Positions 1-8,892 of a stretch of DNA of 64,000 nt are shown piece by piece (positions within the stretch are counted from its first letter, which is position 1; every line of letters begins with the position of its first letter). The notes below the pieces were generated by a model. The model had not been told where the DNA came from. It saw only the letters and a program-made list of their open reading frames with translations, and did no database searches. The translations under genes were made by a program, and so were the position numbers. The DNA comes from Singulisphaera sp. GP187. GTDB taxonomy: Bacteria > Planctomycetota > Planctomycetia > Isosphaerales > Isosphaeraceae. The stretch spans positions 2,519,501 to 2,583,500 of the forward strand of contig NZ_FSRB01000001.1 of the NCBI RefSeq assembly GCF_900129635.1, read 5' to 3'.

Positions 1-1275
1 GTCGCAATGCCAGATCGGGATCCGGTGCCCCCACCAGAGTTGCCGGCTGATGCACCAGTCGCGCTTCTCGCCCAGCCAGTCGAGATAGCTCTTCGCATAG
101 CGCTCGGGATGAATCTTGACCCGGCCCGAGATCACGGCATCCATCGCGCTCTGGGCGAGGACATCCATCCGAACGAACCATTGGTCGGAAAGATAGGGCT
201 CGATCGGGGTCTTGCTTCGATCCGAATAGTTCAAGCGGGTCGCGTAGGGCTCGGTCTTCTCAAGAAGTCCTTGCGCTTCCAGGTCGGCCACCACGCGCTT
301 GCGAACGACCCGCCGGTCGAGGCCGGCATAGGCGCCCGCGTTCTCGTTGAACGTGCCGTCGGGGTTGAGCAGGTTGATCATCGGCAACGAGTGCCGAAGG
401 CCGGTCTGGTAGTCGTTGGGGTCGTGGGCGGGCGTCACCTTGACGCAGCCGGTGCCGAACTTGGGGTCGACGAGCAGGCCGTCGGCGATGATCGGGATTT
501 CGCGGCCGGTCAAGGGGAGCGAGACCGAACGACCGATCAGGTGTTGATAGCGCGGGTCGTCAGGGTGGACGGCCACCGCGGTATCGCCGAGCATCGTTTC
601 GGGACGGGTCGTTGCGACGTGGAGCGCCTCACCGGTCGTCGAGCCGGCCACCGGATACTTGATCGTCCAGAGCTGGCCCTTGACGTCCTCGTAGTAGATC
701 TCGTCGTCGGCCACCGCGGTCCGCAGGTGGGCGTCCCAGTTGACCAGCCGTTTTCCCCGATAGATCTTGTCGGCCTGGAAGAGCCGGAAGAAGGTGACGC
801 GGACGGCCCGGGCGCACATGTCGTCCAGGGTAAACCGGGTGCGTTCCCAGTCGCACGAGCAACCCATGAGCCGCAACTGGCTTAAAATCCGCTTTTCATA
901 CTCATCTTTCCAGGCCCAGATCCGTTCCACCAGTGCTTCGCGACCCAAGTCATGGCGCGTCTTCTCCTCTTCCTCGAGCAGGCGTCGCTCGACGACGGCC
1001 TGCGTGGCGATCCCCGCGTGATCGGTGCCGGGCATCCAGAGCGCATCAAAACCTTGCATCCGCTTCCAGCGAATCAAGATGTCTTGCAGTGTATTATTGA
1101 GCGCGTGCCCCAGGTGCAGGGCCCCGGTGACGTTGGGCGGGGGGATCACGATCGTATAAGGGGGCTTCTTGCTCGACGGATCGGCGTGGAAGTAACCCTT
1201 TTGGAGCCAGAAGTCGTACCACCGGCGCTGGGCGTCTTGAGGGTCGTATTGCTTGGGGAGGTCGGCGGTACTCAT
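1..1275 (-). CDS. valS: Valine--tRNA ligase, N-terminal 425 residues (runs off the window)
   Basis: Class I aminoacyl-tRNA synthetase that charges tRNA-Val in the cytoplasm. Reading back from the ATG at 1275-1273 the protein begins MSTADLPKQYDPQDAQRRWY and soon reaches the class I signature PPPNVTGALHLGHAL, with HLGH as the HIGH motif, followed by MPGTDHAGIATQ, which is characteristic of ValRS. The frame stays open to base 1, so about 425 of the roughly 900 residues expected are present and the KMSKS half lies outside the window. It is last in a minus-strand run after cimA and the DinB-like gene, with a 137-base gap upstream. The identification is secure; only the C-terminal end is missing. 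Confidence 0.95.
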   Translation of the reverse strand, partial: MSTADLPKQYDPQDAQRRWYDFWLQKGYFHADPSSKKPPYTIVIPPPNVTGALHLGHALNNTLQDILIRWKRMQGFDALWMPGTDHAGIATQAVVERRLLEEEEKTRHDLGREALVERIWAWKDEYEKRILSQLRLMGCSCDWERTRFTLDDMCARAVRVTFFRLFQADKIYRGKRLVNWDAHLRTAVADDEIYYEDVKGQLWTIKYPVAGSTTGEALHVATTRPETMLGDTAVAVHPDDPRYQHLIGRSVSLPLTGREIPIIADGLLVDPKFGTGCVKVTPAHDPNDYQTGLRHSLPMINLLNPDGTFNENAGAYAGLDRRVVRKRVVADLEAQGLLEKTEPYATRLNYSDRSKTPIEPYLSDQWFVRMDVLAQSAMDAVISGRVKIHPERYAKSYLDWLGEKRDWCISRQLWWGHRIPIWHCD

Positions 1276-1412
1276 GCGAAGTTCGGGTCCATGACGGGGT
1301 CCATGAGGCGAATGAAGTCGGCCTGAGTGTCCACGATGGCGGTCGTAAAATCCAGCCGAAGCCCCGGGCGGATTCGCCACCCTGGCAAGGTGAATCACGA
1401 CGCCCAGGGGTC

Positions 1413-1913
1413 TCACCAACTGGGAGGCTCTTCCGTACTGTGTCCGAGGGCCTGAACGAGGTAACTCATCTGCCCGATGTGGTTGTTCACGTGGGCAATG
1501 CAGATGAAGAACAGGCCGAACCGGGTCTCCACGGGCATGGGCGCGGTCAGCGGAGTCATCAAACCGCGCGCATCCTGCACCTGGATCGTGTTCACGGTCA
1601 TTTCCACCGCCTCGTGAAACCGAGCCAGGATCACCTCGGCCGGCGCGTGTTGTGCGTCGTTGAATTCTTGAGGACGATCGCGCACGTAACCGGTGCCGGC
1701 GACAGTTGAGCCGATGAAGTGGTTGAGGTTCCCCGTCAGGTGGAGAATGAGGTGGCCGACGCTGTTGCCGAACGGGAAGGGATTGACCCAGGTCTTCTCC
1801 CGAGGCAAGCTGCGGACGGCCCGCTCGACGCGCGACGCAAGGTGGCGGAAATAACGAATCAACTCGTCGTCGACGACTGTTGCCAGTGTCGGTTCAACGC
1901 CCAAGGCATCCAT
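1413..1913 (-). CDS. DinB-like (DUF1572-type) protein
   Basis: A 166-residue protein with the four-helix DinB/YfiT look: a conserved histidine in GHLILHLTGNLNHFIG and a second pair in AHVNNHIGQMSYL near the C-terminus, which in this superfamily bind a metal ion. Members are often thiol-dependent transferases or have no known role; nothing here fixes a substrate. The reading frame extends upstream into cimA, but the ATG at 1913 (MDALGVEP) avoids that overlap and gives a usual family length. It lies 28 bases after the cimA stop on the same strand, so the two are probably co-transcribed. Confidence 0.8.
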   Translation of the reverse strand: MDALGVEPTLATVVDDELIRYFRHLASRVERAVRSLPREKTWVNPFPFGNSVGHLILHLTGNLNHFIGSTVAGTGYVRDRPQEFNDAQHAPAEVILARFHEAVEMTVNTIQVQDARGLMTPLTAPMPVETRFGLFFICIAHVNNHIGQMSYLVQALGHSTEEPPSW

Positions 1914-1941
1914 AAGTCTTCTCGCGTGTTCGATGAGCGAA

Positions 1942-3537
1942 TCAGGTCTGAGCCAGGGCGACTCGTGACTGAGACGACCGCGCATCCTTGGTGAGCTTGT
2001 GTTCGAAGGCGTCGATCAGAGCGAGCCAGCTCGCCTCGATGACGTTCTCGGAGACGCCGACAGTCCCCCACACGGAGTCGTCGTCCTGGCTCTCGATCAC
2101 GACTCGAACGCGGGCCGCGGTGCCCTCACGGCCGTTGATCACGCGGACCTTATAATCGACGAGCCGCATCTCCATGAGCCGGGGATAATGACGTTCCAGC
2201 GCTTTTCGGAGGGCCCCGTCGAGCGCATTGACCGGGCCGTCCCCCTCGCTGACCGTGTGCTCGACCGCGTCTCCCGCCCTCAGCTTGACGGTCGCCTCGG
2301 TGGTCGCCGCGCCCTCGGGTCGCCCCGAGACGTTCACGTGATAACCGAGACTGGAGAACCAAGACGTCTCGCGGCCCGCGAGCCGCTCGACCAGGAGGAC
2401 GAACGACGCTTCGGCGGCCTCGAACTGGTAGCCCTCGTTCTCGAGGTCCTGCACGCGGTCGAGAACTTTCGACAAGAGGGCGGAATCTTGTTCGAGCCCG
2501 TACTCCGCCAGCTTCTCGGCGATGTTCGACTTGCCAGAGAGCTCGCTCACGAGGACCCTGCGTTCGTTGCCGACGAGAGAGGGGTCGATGTGCTCGTAGC
2601 TGGCCGCGTTCTTGCGGATGCCGTGGACGTGCATCCCCCCCTTGTGGGCGAAGGCGCTGGTGCCGACAAACGGCTGGCCCGGCCGAAAGTTCATGTTGGC
2701 TGTTTCATGAACGTATCGGGAAACCTCGGTAAGATGGACCAGGCTGCCGGGCAAGAGCACCTCGTAGCCGTCCAGCTTGAGCGACAGGTTCGCCACGACG
2801 CTGCAGAGGTCGACATTGCCGCATCGTTCGCCGATGCCGTTGATCGTCCCTTGGACCTGCCTCGCCCCTTGGGCCACCGCGGCCAAGGTGTTGGCCACGG
2901 CGAGCTCGCAATCATTGTGGGTGTGAATCCCGACCGGGACCTTCAAATTCGCCACCACGTCGGCCACGGCCTTCGCGACCTCGTCGGGCAGGCTGCCGCC
3001 ATTGGTGTCGCAGAGCACGAGCCAGGCCGCGCCGGCGTCCGCGGCGGCTTGGAGCGTCCGAAGCGCGTACTCCGGGTTCTTCTTGTAGCCGTCGAAGAAG
3101 TGCTCGGCGTCGTAGACGACCTCAGGAGTGTTCGCCGCGCAGAAGCCGACGGAGTCGGTGATCATGCTCAGGTTCTCGGCAAGCGAGACCCCGAGCACCT
3201 CGAGGACCTGAAAATCCCAACTCTTGCCGACGATCGTCACGGCCGGCATCCCGGCGCCGACGAGGGCCTTCATCCCGATATCGTCCTCGGCGGCGACATC
3301 CCGCCTGCGGGTCATCCCGAAGGCGGTGACGCGGGCGTGCTTGAGGTCGAGGTCGCGGACCGCGCGAAAGTAGGCAGCGTCCTTCGGGTTGGAGAGGGGA
3401 TAGCCCCCTTCGATATAGTCGACACCCAGGAGGTCGAGCTGAGTCGTAATCAGAAGCTTGTCCTGGAGCGAGAAGTTGACCCCCTCCCCCTGGCTGCCGT
3501 CCCGCAACGTCGTATCGTAGATCGCAATCCGCGTCAT
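1942..3537 (-). CDS. cimA: (R)-citramalate synthase
   Basis: Condenses pyruvate with acetyl-CoA to (R)-citramalate, the entry to threonine-independent isoleucine synthesis. The 531-residue protein opens with [16 protein letters not shown], the HMGL-like catalytic signature, and carries [17 protein letters not shown] and [15 protein letters not shown], giving the metal-binding HxH and the downstream conserved loop. A LeuA-type dimerisation/allosteric domain occupies roughly residues 390-520. Length and the early [13 protein letters not shown] fit the long CimA-type family rather than 2-isopropylmalate synthase. ATG at 3537. It is divergent from the uracil-DNA glycosylase-like gene at 3719, so the 180 bases between them should hold both promoters. 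Confidence 0.92.
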   Translation of the reverse strand: MTRIAIYDTTLRDGSQGEGVNFSLQDKLLITTQLDLLGVDYIEGGYPLSNPKDAAYFRAVRDLDLKHARVTAFGMTRRRDVAAEDDIGMKALVGAGMPAVTIVGKSWDFQVLEVLGVSLAENLSMITDSVGFCAANTPEVVYDAEHFFDGYKKNPEYALRTLQAAADAGAAWLVLCDTNGGSLPDEVAKAVADVVANLKVPVGIHTHNDCELAVANTLAAVAQGARQVQGTINGIGERCGNVDLCSVVANLSLKLDGYEVLLPGSLVHLTEVSRYVHETANMNFRPGQPFVGTSAFAHKGGMHVHGIRKNAASYEHIDPSLVGNERRVLVSELSGKSNIAEKLAEYGLEQDSALLSKVLDRVQDLENEGYQFEAAEASFVLLVERLAGRETSWFSSLGYHVNVSGRPEGAATTEATVKLRAGDAVEHTVSEGDGPVNALDGALRKALERHYPRLMEMRLVDYKVRVINGREGTAARVRVVIESQDDDSVWGTVGVSENVIEASWLALIDAFEHKLTKDARSSQSRVALAQT

Positions 3538-3718
3538 GACCGACCCTTTTCGCCACCCAAAATGAGGAGAATCGCTCCCCCGGTTTCACCATCGTTTCGC
3601 CGAGTTTATGATCTTAGCAGAAAGCCCCCGGCCGGCGACACCCAGACACCACGTCAGGGCTCATGGTTCATCCGACCTGGGCCGCCCCACTCCTCAATTA
3701 CGGCACGAAGTGACCGCC

Positions 3719-4426
3719 ATGCGCACGATTTCGCAGTTGGTCGATTCCATCCACCAAGAAGCGCAACGCGAACCGTTTCCGATCGATACGCCGATCTATG
3801 AGAAGGCCGGCAAGGATCCGTTGCAGCCGATCCTGTTCGCCGGCTCGCTCGCCGCTCCCCCTTGTGTGTTCGGTCGCGACCTCGGCAAGGACGAGGTCGC
3901 CGCGGGCCAACCTTTAATTGGCGCGGGGGGCCGGCTGGTCCGCTCGGGCGTCTACCAAACGCGACATGGCGAACCCCCGCCGAAGTCGGATCGCACCCTC
4001 GAGTCGGTCCTTCCCGACGTCCTTTTAACGAACACCGTGCCCTACAAACCCCCTGGCAATAAGGCATATACGACGGCCGTCAAGGAACGGTTTCGCCCCT
4101 TCGTCGCCGAACTCCTCGCCCTCCACTGGCAAGGGAATCACGTCATCACCCTCGGGAACGAAGCGTTCCAATGGTTTCTCCCCTACAGTGATCCCGGCGC
4201 CTTCGAGGCGTTCTGGAGTCGAGACGATCGCTATGAAGCGGAGCTCGAATGCGACTTGATCCTGCCCGACACGCAGGGCTCGACCCACAAAGCGTTAGTG
4301 CTCTTGCCTTTACCTCACCCCTCCCCGCTCAATGCGCGGTGGTACAAGCGATTTCCCGAGTTGCTCGCGGGGCGACTCGAGCGACTCGCCCCGCCACCCG
4401 GACGGCAAATCAGCATGCATGGATGA
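3719..4426 (+). CDS. Uracil-DNA glycosylase-family protein
   Basis: A 235-residue single-domain protein of the uracil-DNA glycosylase superfamily, which removes uracil from DNA in base excision repair. Visible motifs are VFGRDLGKDE and GQPLIGAGGRL (residues about 50-73, the active-site region), TNTVPYKPPGN (104-114), VITLGNEAF (142-150), and the C-terminal LPHPSPLNARW (198-208), the minor-groove-intercalation loop that ends HPSPxN. The ATG at 3719 is preferred over an upstream in-frame start at 3608 because all conserved sequence lies after it. Exact UDG family number and substrate cannot be settled by eye. Confidence 0.8.
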   Translation: MRTISQLVDSIHQEAQREPFPIDTPIYEKAGKDPLQPILFAGSLAAPPCVFGRDLGKDEVAAGQPLIGAGGRLVRSGVYQTRHGEPPPKSDRTLESVLPDVLLTNTVPYKPPGNKAYTTAVKERFRPFVAELLALHWQGNHVITLGNEAFQWFLPYSDPGAFEAFWSRDDRYEAELECDLILPDTQGSTHKALVLLPLPHPSPLNARWYKRFPELLAGRLERLAPPPGRQISMHG

Positions 4427-4457
4427 GATACGTCGTGCTCCCTCGCTTGATTCGGTG

Positions 4458-4586
4458 AACGTAACTTGATTGGCACATTCAGGATAAGTCGAGTCCACTT
4501 CTCCGAAATAAATCGGTACAATGGCCCTGAATTCCGATACTCTTAGGGTTGCCGATTGCCATACGGAGCGTTAAGTTACGTTAACG
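4458..4586 (+). promoter_or_regulatory. Candidate operator boxes upstream of the first blaI-like gene
   Basis: The ten-base string AACGTAACTT occurs at 4458-4467 and again inverted at 4573-4582, the second copy sitting inside a perfect dyad CGTTAA-N6-TTAACG (4569-4586) about 40 bases before the BlaI-like start. A possible -10 box TACAAT lies between them at 4517-4522 without a convincing -35. BlaI/MecI repressors usually bind dyads in their own promoter, so autoregulation is inferred, not shown. Confidence 0.4.
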
Positions 4587-4624
4587 ATCATCCCAATCGT
4601 ACGTCTTACCCGGGGGAAAACACC

Positions 4625-5056
4625 GTGCGCAAAGTCCAGATGGTGACTGACCGCGAGCTGGAGATCCTGAAGATCCTGTGGGCGCGGGAGAAGGCAAGCG
4701 TACGAGAGGTCCAGGACGACCTCAACAAGACGGCGGGGCCGGTCGCCTACAGCACCGTGCAGACGCTGCTCAACATCATGGAAGACAAGAAGGGCCTGGT
4801 CCGCCACGTTGTCGAGGGGCGTACTTTTATCTACATCCCCAAGAAGTCGTCGGATCGCACGATTCATGAACTCACCAAGCGATTCGTCGACCGGGTTTTC
4901 GATGGAGCGCTCGACCGGGTGATGGTGGCACTGCTCGATTCGCGGTCGCCGACGGCGGCGGAATTCGATCGCCTCCGCGCCATGATCGACGAAGCGGAAC
5001 GGCAGACGGCCGCGAAGGTCGAGTTGTCCGAAGTCGGAACCATTGAGGAATTCTGA
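4625..5056 (+). CDS. BlaI/MecI/CopY-family transcriptional repressor
   Basis: A 143-residue winged-helix repressor. MVTDRELEILKILWARE and the recognition-helix region VAYSTVQTLLNIMEDKKGLV are typical of the BlaI/MecI family, whose members dimerise on operator DNA and are inactivated by a partner M56 metalloprotease. The start is taken as GTG at 4625 because a strong purine stretch GGGGGAAAA lies at 4612-4620; the upstream in-frame ATG at 4556 would put the candidate operator inside the gene. The M56 protease gene follows 194 bases downstream, the classical pairing. Confidence 0.88.
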   Translation: MRKVQMVTDRELEILKILWAREKASVREVQDDLNKTAGPVAYSTVQTLLNIMEDKKGLVRHVVEGRTFIYIPKKSSDRTIHELTKRFVDRVFDGALDRVMVALLDSRSPTAAEFDRLRAMIDEAERQTAAKVELSEVGTIEEF

Positions 5057-5250
5057 AGAGCGAAGCCGGCCGCGCGCGACGCGATTCCACCGGCCTTCCG
5101 CTCGCTCCGACTCGGATGTACGGCAACCGATAGGGGCCGATGCGGCCGTTGAGTCGAGAGGTTGGGACTCACGATTTCGGCTCGATGGCTGCATCGCGTT
5201 CCACGCGCAGATCCTTTGTCCGCATACTTCTCGATTCGAGAGGCCAACGC

Positions 5251-6741
5251 ATGGCCGACGGGATCGATCGACTGGGTGAAATGCTGCTGGATGCGTCGCT
5301 CTCGGCCACGGCTCTGCTGAGCTTGGTCGCCTTGGCGATGATCGGCTGTCGTCAGCCCGTGCGCCGGATTTGCCTGGCCCGTGCGGCGATCCTCAGCGTT
5401 TTGGCACTCATTCCACTGGTCATTCTCGCGCCTTTTCCCCGGGTCTCCTTGAATCGGGTCGCGCACCGGTCGGGCCTGTTCGCCCACCCCATTTTCGCCA
5501 ACCATGTTCGCGGCCACCTGGACATCAAGCCGGTCGGGTCGGGTCAAACGCTCACGAGCGAACGGGCTTTGGCGTCGGACGGTCCTCGTCCCCTCCGCGG
5601 GTTGGTTGGGCCACCGCCGCGGTGGTTGGTCCTCCTTTATTTCGCGGGGACGGCCTCCTCCCTCGGCTGGATGCTCCTGGGATACTGGGGCTTGAACTGG
5701 CTCACGTCGCGTTCCGAGGAGGTCTCACCGCTCTCGGCCGAACTCTATGAGAGCTTGCCGGTCCATGGTCGTCGGCCTCGATTTCGGGTCAGTGCGCGGG
5801 TTCGCCGCCCCGTGCTCGTGGGCCTGTTCCGCCAGTCGATCCTGATCCCGGTGGACCTCGACTTTCCCGAGTCGGCCGAGAAGCTCCGGCTCAGTCTCTT
5901 GCACGAACTGGCGCATGCCGAACGGAAGGACTCGAGGTTCGGCCTGGCCAGCGGTCTCGCGCACGCCTTCTGGTTCTTTATTCCCCCGCTCTGGTGGATT
6001 CGAGCGCAAATGAAGCTCGATCAGGAGTTCATGGCGGATCGGCGGGCGGCCCAGGCGTTTGGCCCGTTCCAAGCCTACGCGGCGAGCCTCGTGAAAATCG
6101 CCAGCGGCGACCCGGAAATACGACCCACCGCAACCCTGCCGACCTCCTCGCCATCCCCGACGAGTACCTCAGCGCTCTTCCAAAGAGTGCTCATGCTCGT
6201 TCAATGTCCGTTCTCGCTGGAATCGCACCCCCCGCGGTGGTGGGCCTGTTCTCTGCCGGGACTCGTCCTGCTCGGAACGATGGCCGCCTCGTGCTTGACC
6301 CTGCGCGTTTCCGGGGTGTCCGCTCCGTTCCTCGTTCCACCGCAGTCATCGGCGCCGGGTGGCCACTCGTTTCGGATGTCGCGGTTGGTCGCGCCCTCCC
6401 CGTCGCCAGGCTCCGAAACGCGTCCCCGGGTCTACGAATTGCCTCTGCCGCTCCCGCAAACTTTCGATCTCCGGGTGGACGTCTGGGCCGATCCGGACGC
6501 ACTCACCCAGACTAAAGTCGTCGGAATTCCCCTCGTTGCCCCAGGCTCATCTCCCGAAACCGTGGCTCCCCTGGCGGGTTGGCATCAGGTTCGGATTCAG
6601 CGCACGACCGACACCCTCACCGCGCAACTCGATCAAAGGCTCCTCCCCACGAGTGCCGAACAGGAGACGACCCCCGCACTCACCCTCGAGAGCCCCGCGG
6701 GTTACCCGGTCCATTTCCGGAACCTTCGCCTCACCTGGTAA
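5251..6741 (+). CDS. M56-family (BlaR1-like) membrane metalloprotease
   Basis: A 496-residue integral membrane zinc protease expected to sense a signal and cleave the BlaI-like repressor encoded just upstream. Two hydrophobic segments open the protein, another lies at about residues 125-150, and the zinc motif HELAH is at about 218-222 with a downstream LDQEFMAD supplying the third ligand. After a further membrane segment around residues 330-350 comes a roughly 140-residue extracytoplasmic tail of Pro-rich beta character that does not resemble the penicillin-binding sensor of BlaR1, so beta-lactam sensing is not supported. ATG at 5251 (MADGIDRLGEML) is chosen over earlier starts because the first membrane segment follows it directly. 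Confidence 0.85.
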   Translation: MADGIDRLGEMLLDASLSATALLSLVALAMIGCRQPVRRICLARAAILSVLALIPLVILAPFPRVSLNRVAHRSGLFAHPIFANHVRGHLDIKPVGSGQTLTSERALASDGPRPLRGLVGPPPRWLVLLYFAGTASSLGWMLLGYWGLNWLTSRSEEVSPLSAELYESLPVHGRRPRFRVSARVRRPVLVGLFRQSILIPVDLDFPESAEKLRLSLLHELAHAERKDSRFGLASGLAHAFWFFIPPLWWIRAQMKLDQEFMADRRAAQAFGPFQAYAASLVKIASGDPEIRPTATLPTSSPSPTSTSALFQRVLMLVQCPFSLESHPPRWWACSLPGLVLLGTMAASCLTLRVSGVSAPFLVPPQSSAPGGHSFRMSRLVAPSPSPGSETRPRVYELPLPLPQTFDLRVDVWADPDALTQTKVVGIPLVAPGSSPETVAPLAGWHQVRIQRTTDTLTAQLDQRLLPTSAEQETTPALTLESPAGYPVHFRNLRLTW

Positions 6742-6760
6742 CCGCGTGCGCTCCTATCCG

Positions 6761-6921
6761 CCAAAATGGCAGCGTCCGTTCCGTCTGCCAACTTGGTCCG
6801 CTCGGGCGTGAATTTTTGGCAGGTTCGGACAATCCGAAGCCAAGGTCTGAGTCCGATCTCATCGGGCCAATCGACCGCAAGTTCTTCACGGAAATCGACT
6901 AGCGGCGCCCCAAAATGGCAG
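6761..6921 (+). promoter_or_regulatory. Direct repeats and dyad in the Hsp20 control region
   Basis: The 265-base gap before the Hsp20 array has no gene. It contains the direct repeat CCAAAATGGCAG at 6761-6772 and 6910-6921, and a dyad TTCGGA-CAA-TCCGAA at 6824-6838. The dyad lies about 115-130 bases upstream of the sigma-54-like element at 6942-6957, a usual distance for an enhancer-binding-protein site. The function is inferred from position and symmetry only. Confidence 0.4.
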
Positions 6922-6941
6922 TCCCCGGAAAAGTCAGCTTC

Positions 6942-6957
6942 CGGCACGTACTCTGCA
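6942..6957 (+). promoter_or_regulatory. Sigma-54-like -24/-12 promoter for the Hsp20 array
   Basis: CGGCACGTACTCTGCA matches the consensus TGGCACG-N4-TTGCA at ten of twelve fixed positions, with GG and GC at the correct spacing. Transcription would start near 6968, about 40 bases before the first Hsp20 ATG at 7007. Sigma-54 promoters need an activator; the dyad at 6824-6838 is a candidate site. Confidence 0.5.
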
Positions 6958-7006
6958 ATAGTTGAACTGATCCTCCGAACTACCTTTTCAAGGGGAGGTC
7001 ACTTCG

Positions 7007-7447
7007 ATGAGCGGATTGAACTGGCAGCGACGTTGGGATCCGTTTCGCGATCTTCAACGCGAAGTGGGACGTCTGTTCGAGAGCTTTGAGCCACTCCAAG
7101 CCTGGCGGCTGAGTCGGCACGAGCCGTCGATCAATCTCTACGACGGCGGGGACAAGTACCTGCTTTCCGCGCAGTTGCCGGGGATGACCCCGGAGGACCT
7201 CGATCTGTCGATCACCGGCGAGACCCTCACCTTGAAGGGGGAACGAAAGCGGCCCGAGGGCGTCGCGGACGAGTGTTATCGGCGTCAAGAGCGTCAATTC
7301 GGTCGGTGGACTCGGACAATCTCCCTGCCTGATCGCGTTGACAGCGGGCTGGTCACGGCCAAGTTCGCGCAAGGACTGCTCACGATCACGCTCCCGAAAG
7401 CGGAGAGTGCCAAGCCACGACCGATCCCGATCAAGGCGACGACCTGA
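7007..7447 (+). CDS. Hsp20/alpha-crystallin small heat-shock protein (first of three)
   Basis: A 146-residue cytoplasmic holdase chaperone. The N-terminal WDPFRDLQREVGRLF is the usual amphipathic opening; the alpha-crystallin domain runs from about residue 40 with LSAQLPGMTPEDLDLSITG, then ERQFGRWTRTISLPD, and ends with the conserved FAQGLLTITLPKAE. An AGGGGAGG Shine-Dalgarno lies just before the ATG. It is the promoter-proximal gene of three tandem Hsp20 genes, 27 bases before the next, behind the sigma-54-like element. Confidence 0.93.
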   Translation: MSGLNWQRRWDPFRDLQREVGRLFESFEPLQAWRLSRHEPSINLYDGGDKYLLSAQLPGMTPEDLDLSITGETLTLKGERKRPEGVADECYRRQERQFGRWTRTISLPDRVDSGLVTAKFAQGLLTITLPKAESAKPRPIPIKATT

Positions 7448-7474
7448 ACTTCGAGGCCATCCTGGAGCCCAGCG

Positions 7475-7906
7475 ATGAGCGTCAGCAATCCATCGATCCC
7501 GGTCGCGGTCGATCGGCCCGCCCCCCGCGATCCGAGCAATCCCAAGGCGCCCGGCGCCGAATCTTCGCAGCCTCCGGCGACCTATTTCACGCCACCAATC
7601 GACATCCACGAGAGCCCGGACGGTCTGATTCTCGAGGCCGACCTTCCGGGTGCGACCGAACACAACGTGAGCATTCAGCTCGAAGACAACGTGCTCAGCC
7701 TCTATGCCCAGGTCACCAGCCAGGCGCCCGAAGGGTCGCGCATCCTTCATCAGGAATATCAGGTGGGCGACTTCTACCGCTCGTTCATCTTGAGCGATGA
7801 GGTGGAACGGAGCCGGATCACCGCCGAGCTCCACAACGGTGTCCTGCGCTTGATCCTTCCGAAGGCCGAGCGGGCCAAGACCCATCGCATCGAGATCAAG
7901 TCGTAA
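7475..7906 (+). CDS. Hsp20/alpha-crystallin small heat-shock protein (second of three)
   Basis: A 143-residue small heat-shock protein with a Pro-rich N-terminal arm (residues 1-38) in place of the amphipathic helix of its neighbours. The alpha-crystallin domain begins near PPIDIHESPDGLILEADLPG, continues through YQVGDFYRSFILSDEV, and ends with LHNGVLRLILPKAE. The different N-terminal arm suggests a different oligomer or client range from the first copy; this is inference. It is the middle of the array, with 81 bases to the third gene. Confidence 0.92.
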   Translation: MSVSNPSIPVAVDRPAPRDPSNPKAPGAESSQPPATYFTPPIDIHESPDGLILEADLPGATEHNVSIQLEDNVLSLYAQVTSQAPEGSRILHQEYQVGDFYRSFILSDEVERSRITAELHNGVLRLILPKAERAKTHRIEIKS

Positions 7907-7987
7907 GCGCCTTGCGAGCGGTATTGGTCTCGTCGACTCGAGGGCCCTGAAGCCATTCCATACTTTGGACATTGAAGGAATTCAGTC

Positions 7988-8458
7988 ATGGCACGACCGA
8001 TCCCTTGGCGGCGGGAGATCTCCGCCCCATTTCACGTCCTCCAGAACGAGCTCAACCGTCTGATGGAGGAATACTGGAATCCCGCGCGGTTGGGCCCGTC
8101 GGAACCGCCTCCGATGGACCTCGAACCGACGGGTTGGAGTCCCGCAGTCGACCTGATCGAGACGGCCGACGAAATCGTCCTCGTCGCCGAACTCCCGGGC
8201 GTCGAGCCCGGTTCGATCGACCTCTCGGTGACCGGCAATATTCTCAGCCTCCGCGGGGTCAAGAACCCCGATGCGCCGATCGAGGGACACGCTCCGCTTC
8301 GTGAACGGCAGTTCGGGACGTTTCACCGACAGATCGTGCTCTCGAACCAGGTCAACTTCGACGCGGCCCAGGCCGAGGCCCGCCTCGGCGTTCTGAGAGT
8401 CAAACTCCCCAAGCAGGATGTCGCCAAACCACGCACCATTCCGGTCCAGAACGTCTAA
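7988..8458 (+). CDS. Hsp20/alpha-crystallin small heat-shock protein (third of three)
   Basis: A 156-residue Hsp20 protein. The N-terminal FHVLQNELNRLMEEYW resembles the first copy, and the alpha-crystallin domain (about residues 48-145) includes VDLIETADEIVLVAELPG, RQFGTFHRQIVLSNQV and LGVLRVKLPKQD. It ends the array; 81 bases separate it from the second gene, and no terminator is obvious after its stop. The three copies differ enough to be old duplicates rather than a recent amplification. Confidence 0.92.
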   Translation: MARPIPWRREISAPFHVLQNELNRLMEEYWNPARLGPSEPPPMDLEPTGWSPAVDLIETADEIVLVAELPGVEPGSIDLSVTGNILSLRGVKNPDAPIEGHAPLRERQFGTFHRQIVLSNQVNFDAAQAEARLGVLRVKLPKQDVAKPRTIPVQNV

Positions 8459-8588
8459 GGATCGAATTCAGGCCGAACGCGTGGCGATGGATCGCCGCGC
8501 TTATGGTACACTACACAGGCTCGGCTCTCCTTATGTGATAAGCTGGAGCAATGTTGTCGATTACCCCGGCCTACGGAGCGCGTGGACG

Positions 8589-8771
8589 ATGGAGACGCCG
8601 AAAGTCCTTTGTTACGCCGCGATGATCGTCGCGGGCCTCGTCTGTTTGATCTTCCTGCTCGACGCGGTCGCGAGCATCCTCGGCCGGAACATCTTGCTGG
8701 ACGTCCTGTTCATCATCGGAGGAGCCTTCATCCTCTGGCAAGGATTTGAGACTTCACGCGAGCTTCGATGA
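8589..8771 (+). CDS. Small two-helix membrane protein, function unknown
   Basis: A 60-residue protein beginning METPKVLCYAAMIVAG. Two hydrophobic stretches (about residues 7-28 and 35-50) flank a short ASILGRNILLD turn, and the C-terminus QGFETSRELR is charged, so it should sit in the cytoplasmic membrane as a hairpin. The longer frame from 8418 overlaps the third Hsp20 and looks non-coding before the ATG at 8589. No family is recognised. It is convergent with the CobA-HemD gene, separated from it by a palindromic repeat. Confidence 0.6.
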   Translation: METPKVLCYAAMIVAGLVCLIFLLDAVASILGRNILLDVLFIIGGAFILWQGFETSRELR

Positions 8772-8784
8772 CGCCAAGCTGAAG

Positions 8785-8857
8785 ATGGTGGGCCGTGCCC
8801 ACCCTACAAGACGAGAATCGACTGGAATTCTCGTGTAGGGTGGGCACGGCCCACCAT
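8785..8857. repeat. Dispersed palindromic repeat, copy A
   Basis: A long hairpin between convergent genes. The left arm starts at 8785 with ATGGTGGGCCGTGCCCACC and the right arm (8827-8857) is its complement over 24 uninterrupted pairs, extended by a GAGAAT/ATTCTC segment after a three-base bulge. The same core recurs at 24046-24128 and 57901-57962. It could also act as a bidirectional terminator for the flanking genes. Confidence 0.85.
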
Positions 8858-8892
8858 TGGCATGAAGCATTTCGAAGTGAGCGACCGGGAGG

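Noticed and set aside
1999..3801. A 600-residue plus-strand open frame across the citramalate synthase gene
   Set aside because: It is antisense to cimA, whose protein has clear motifs; high GC keeps the opposite strand open. No motif in the antisense translation.
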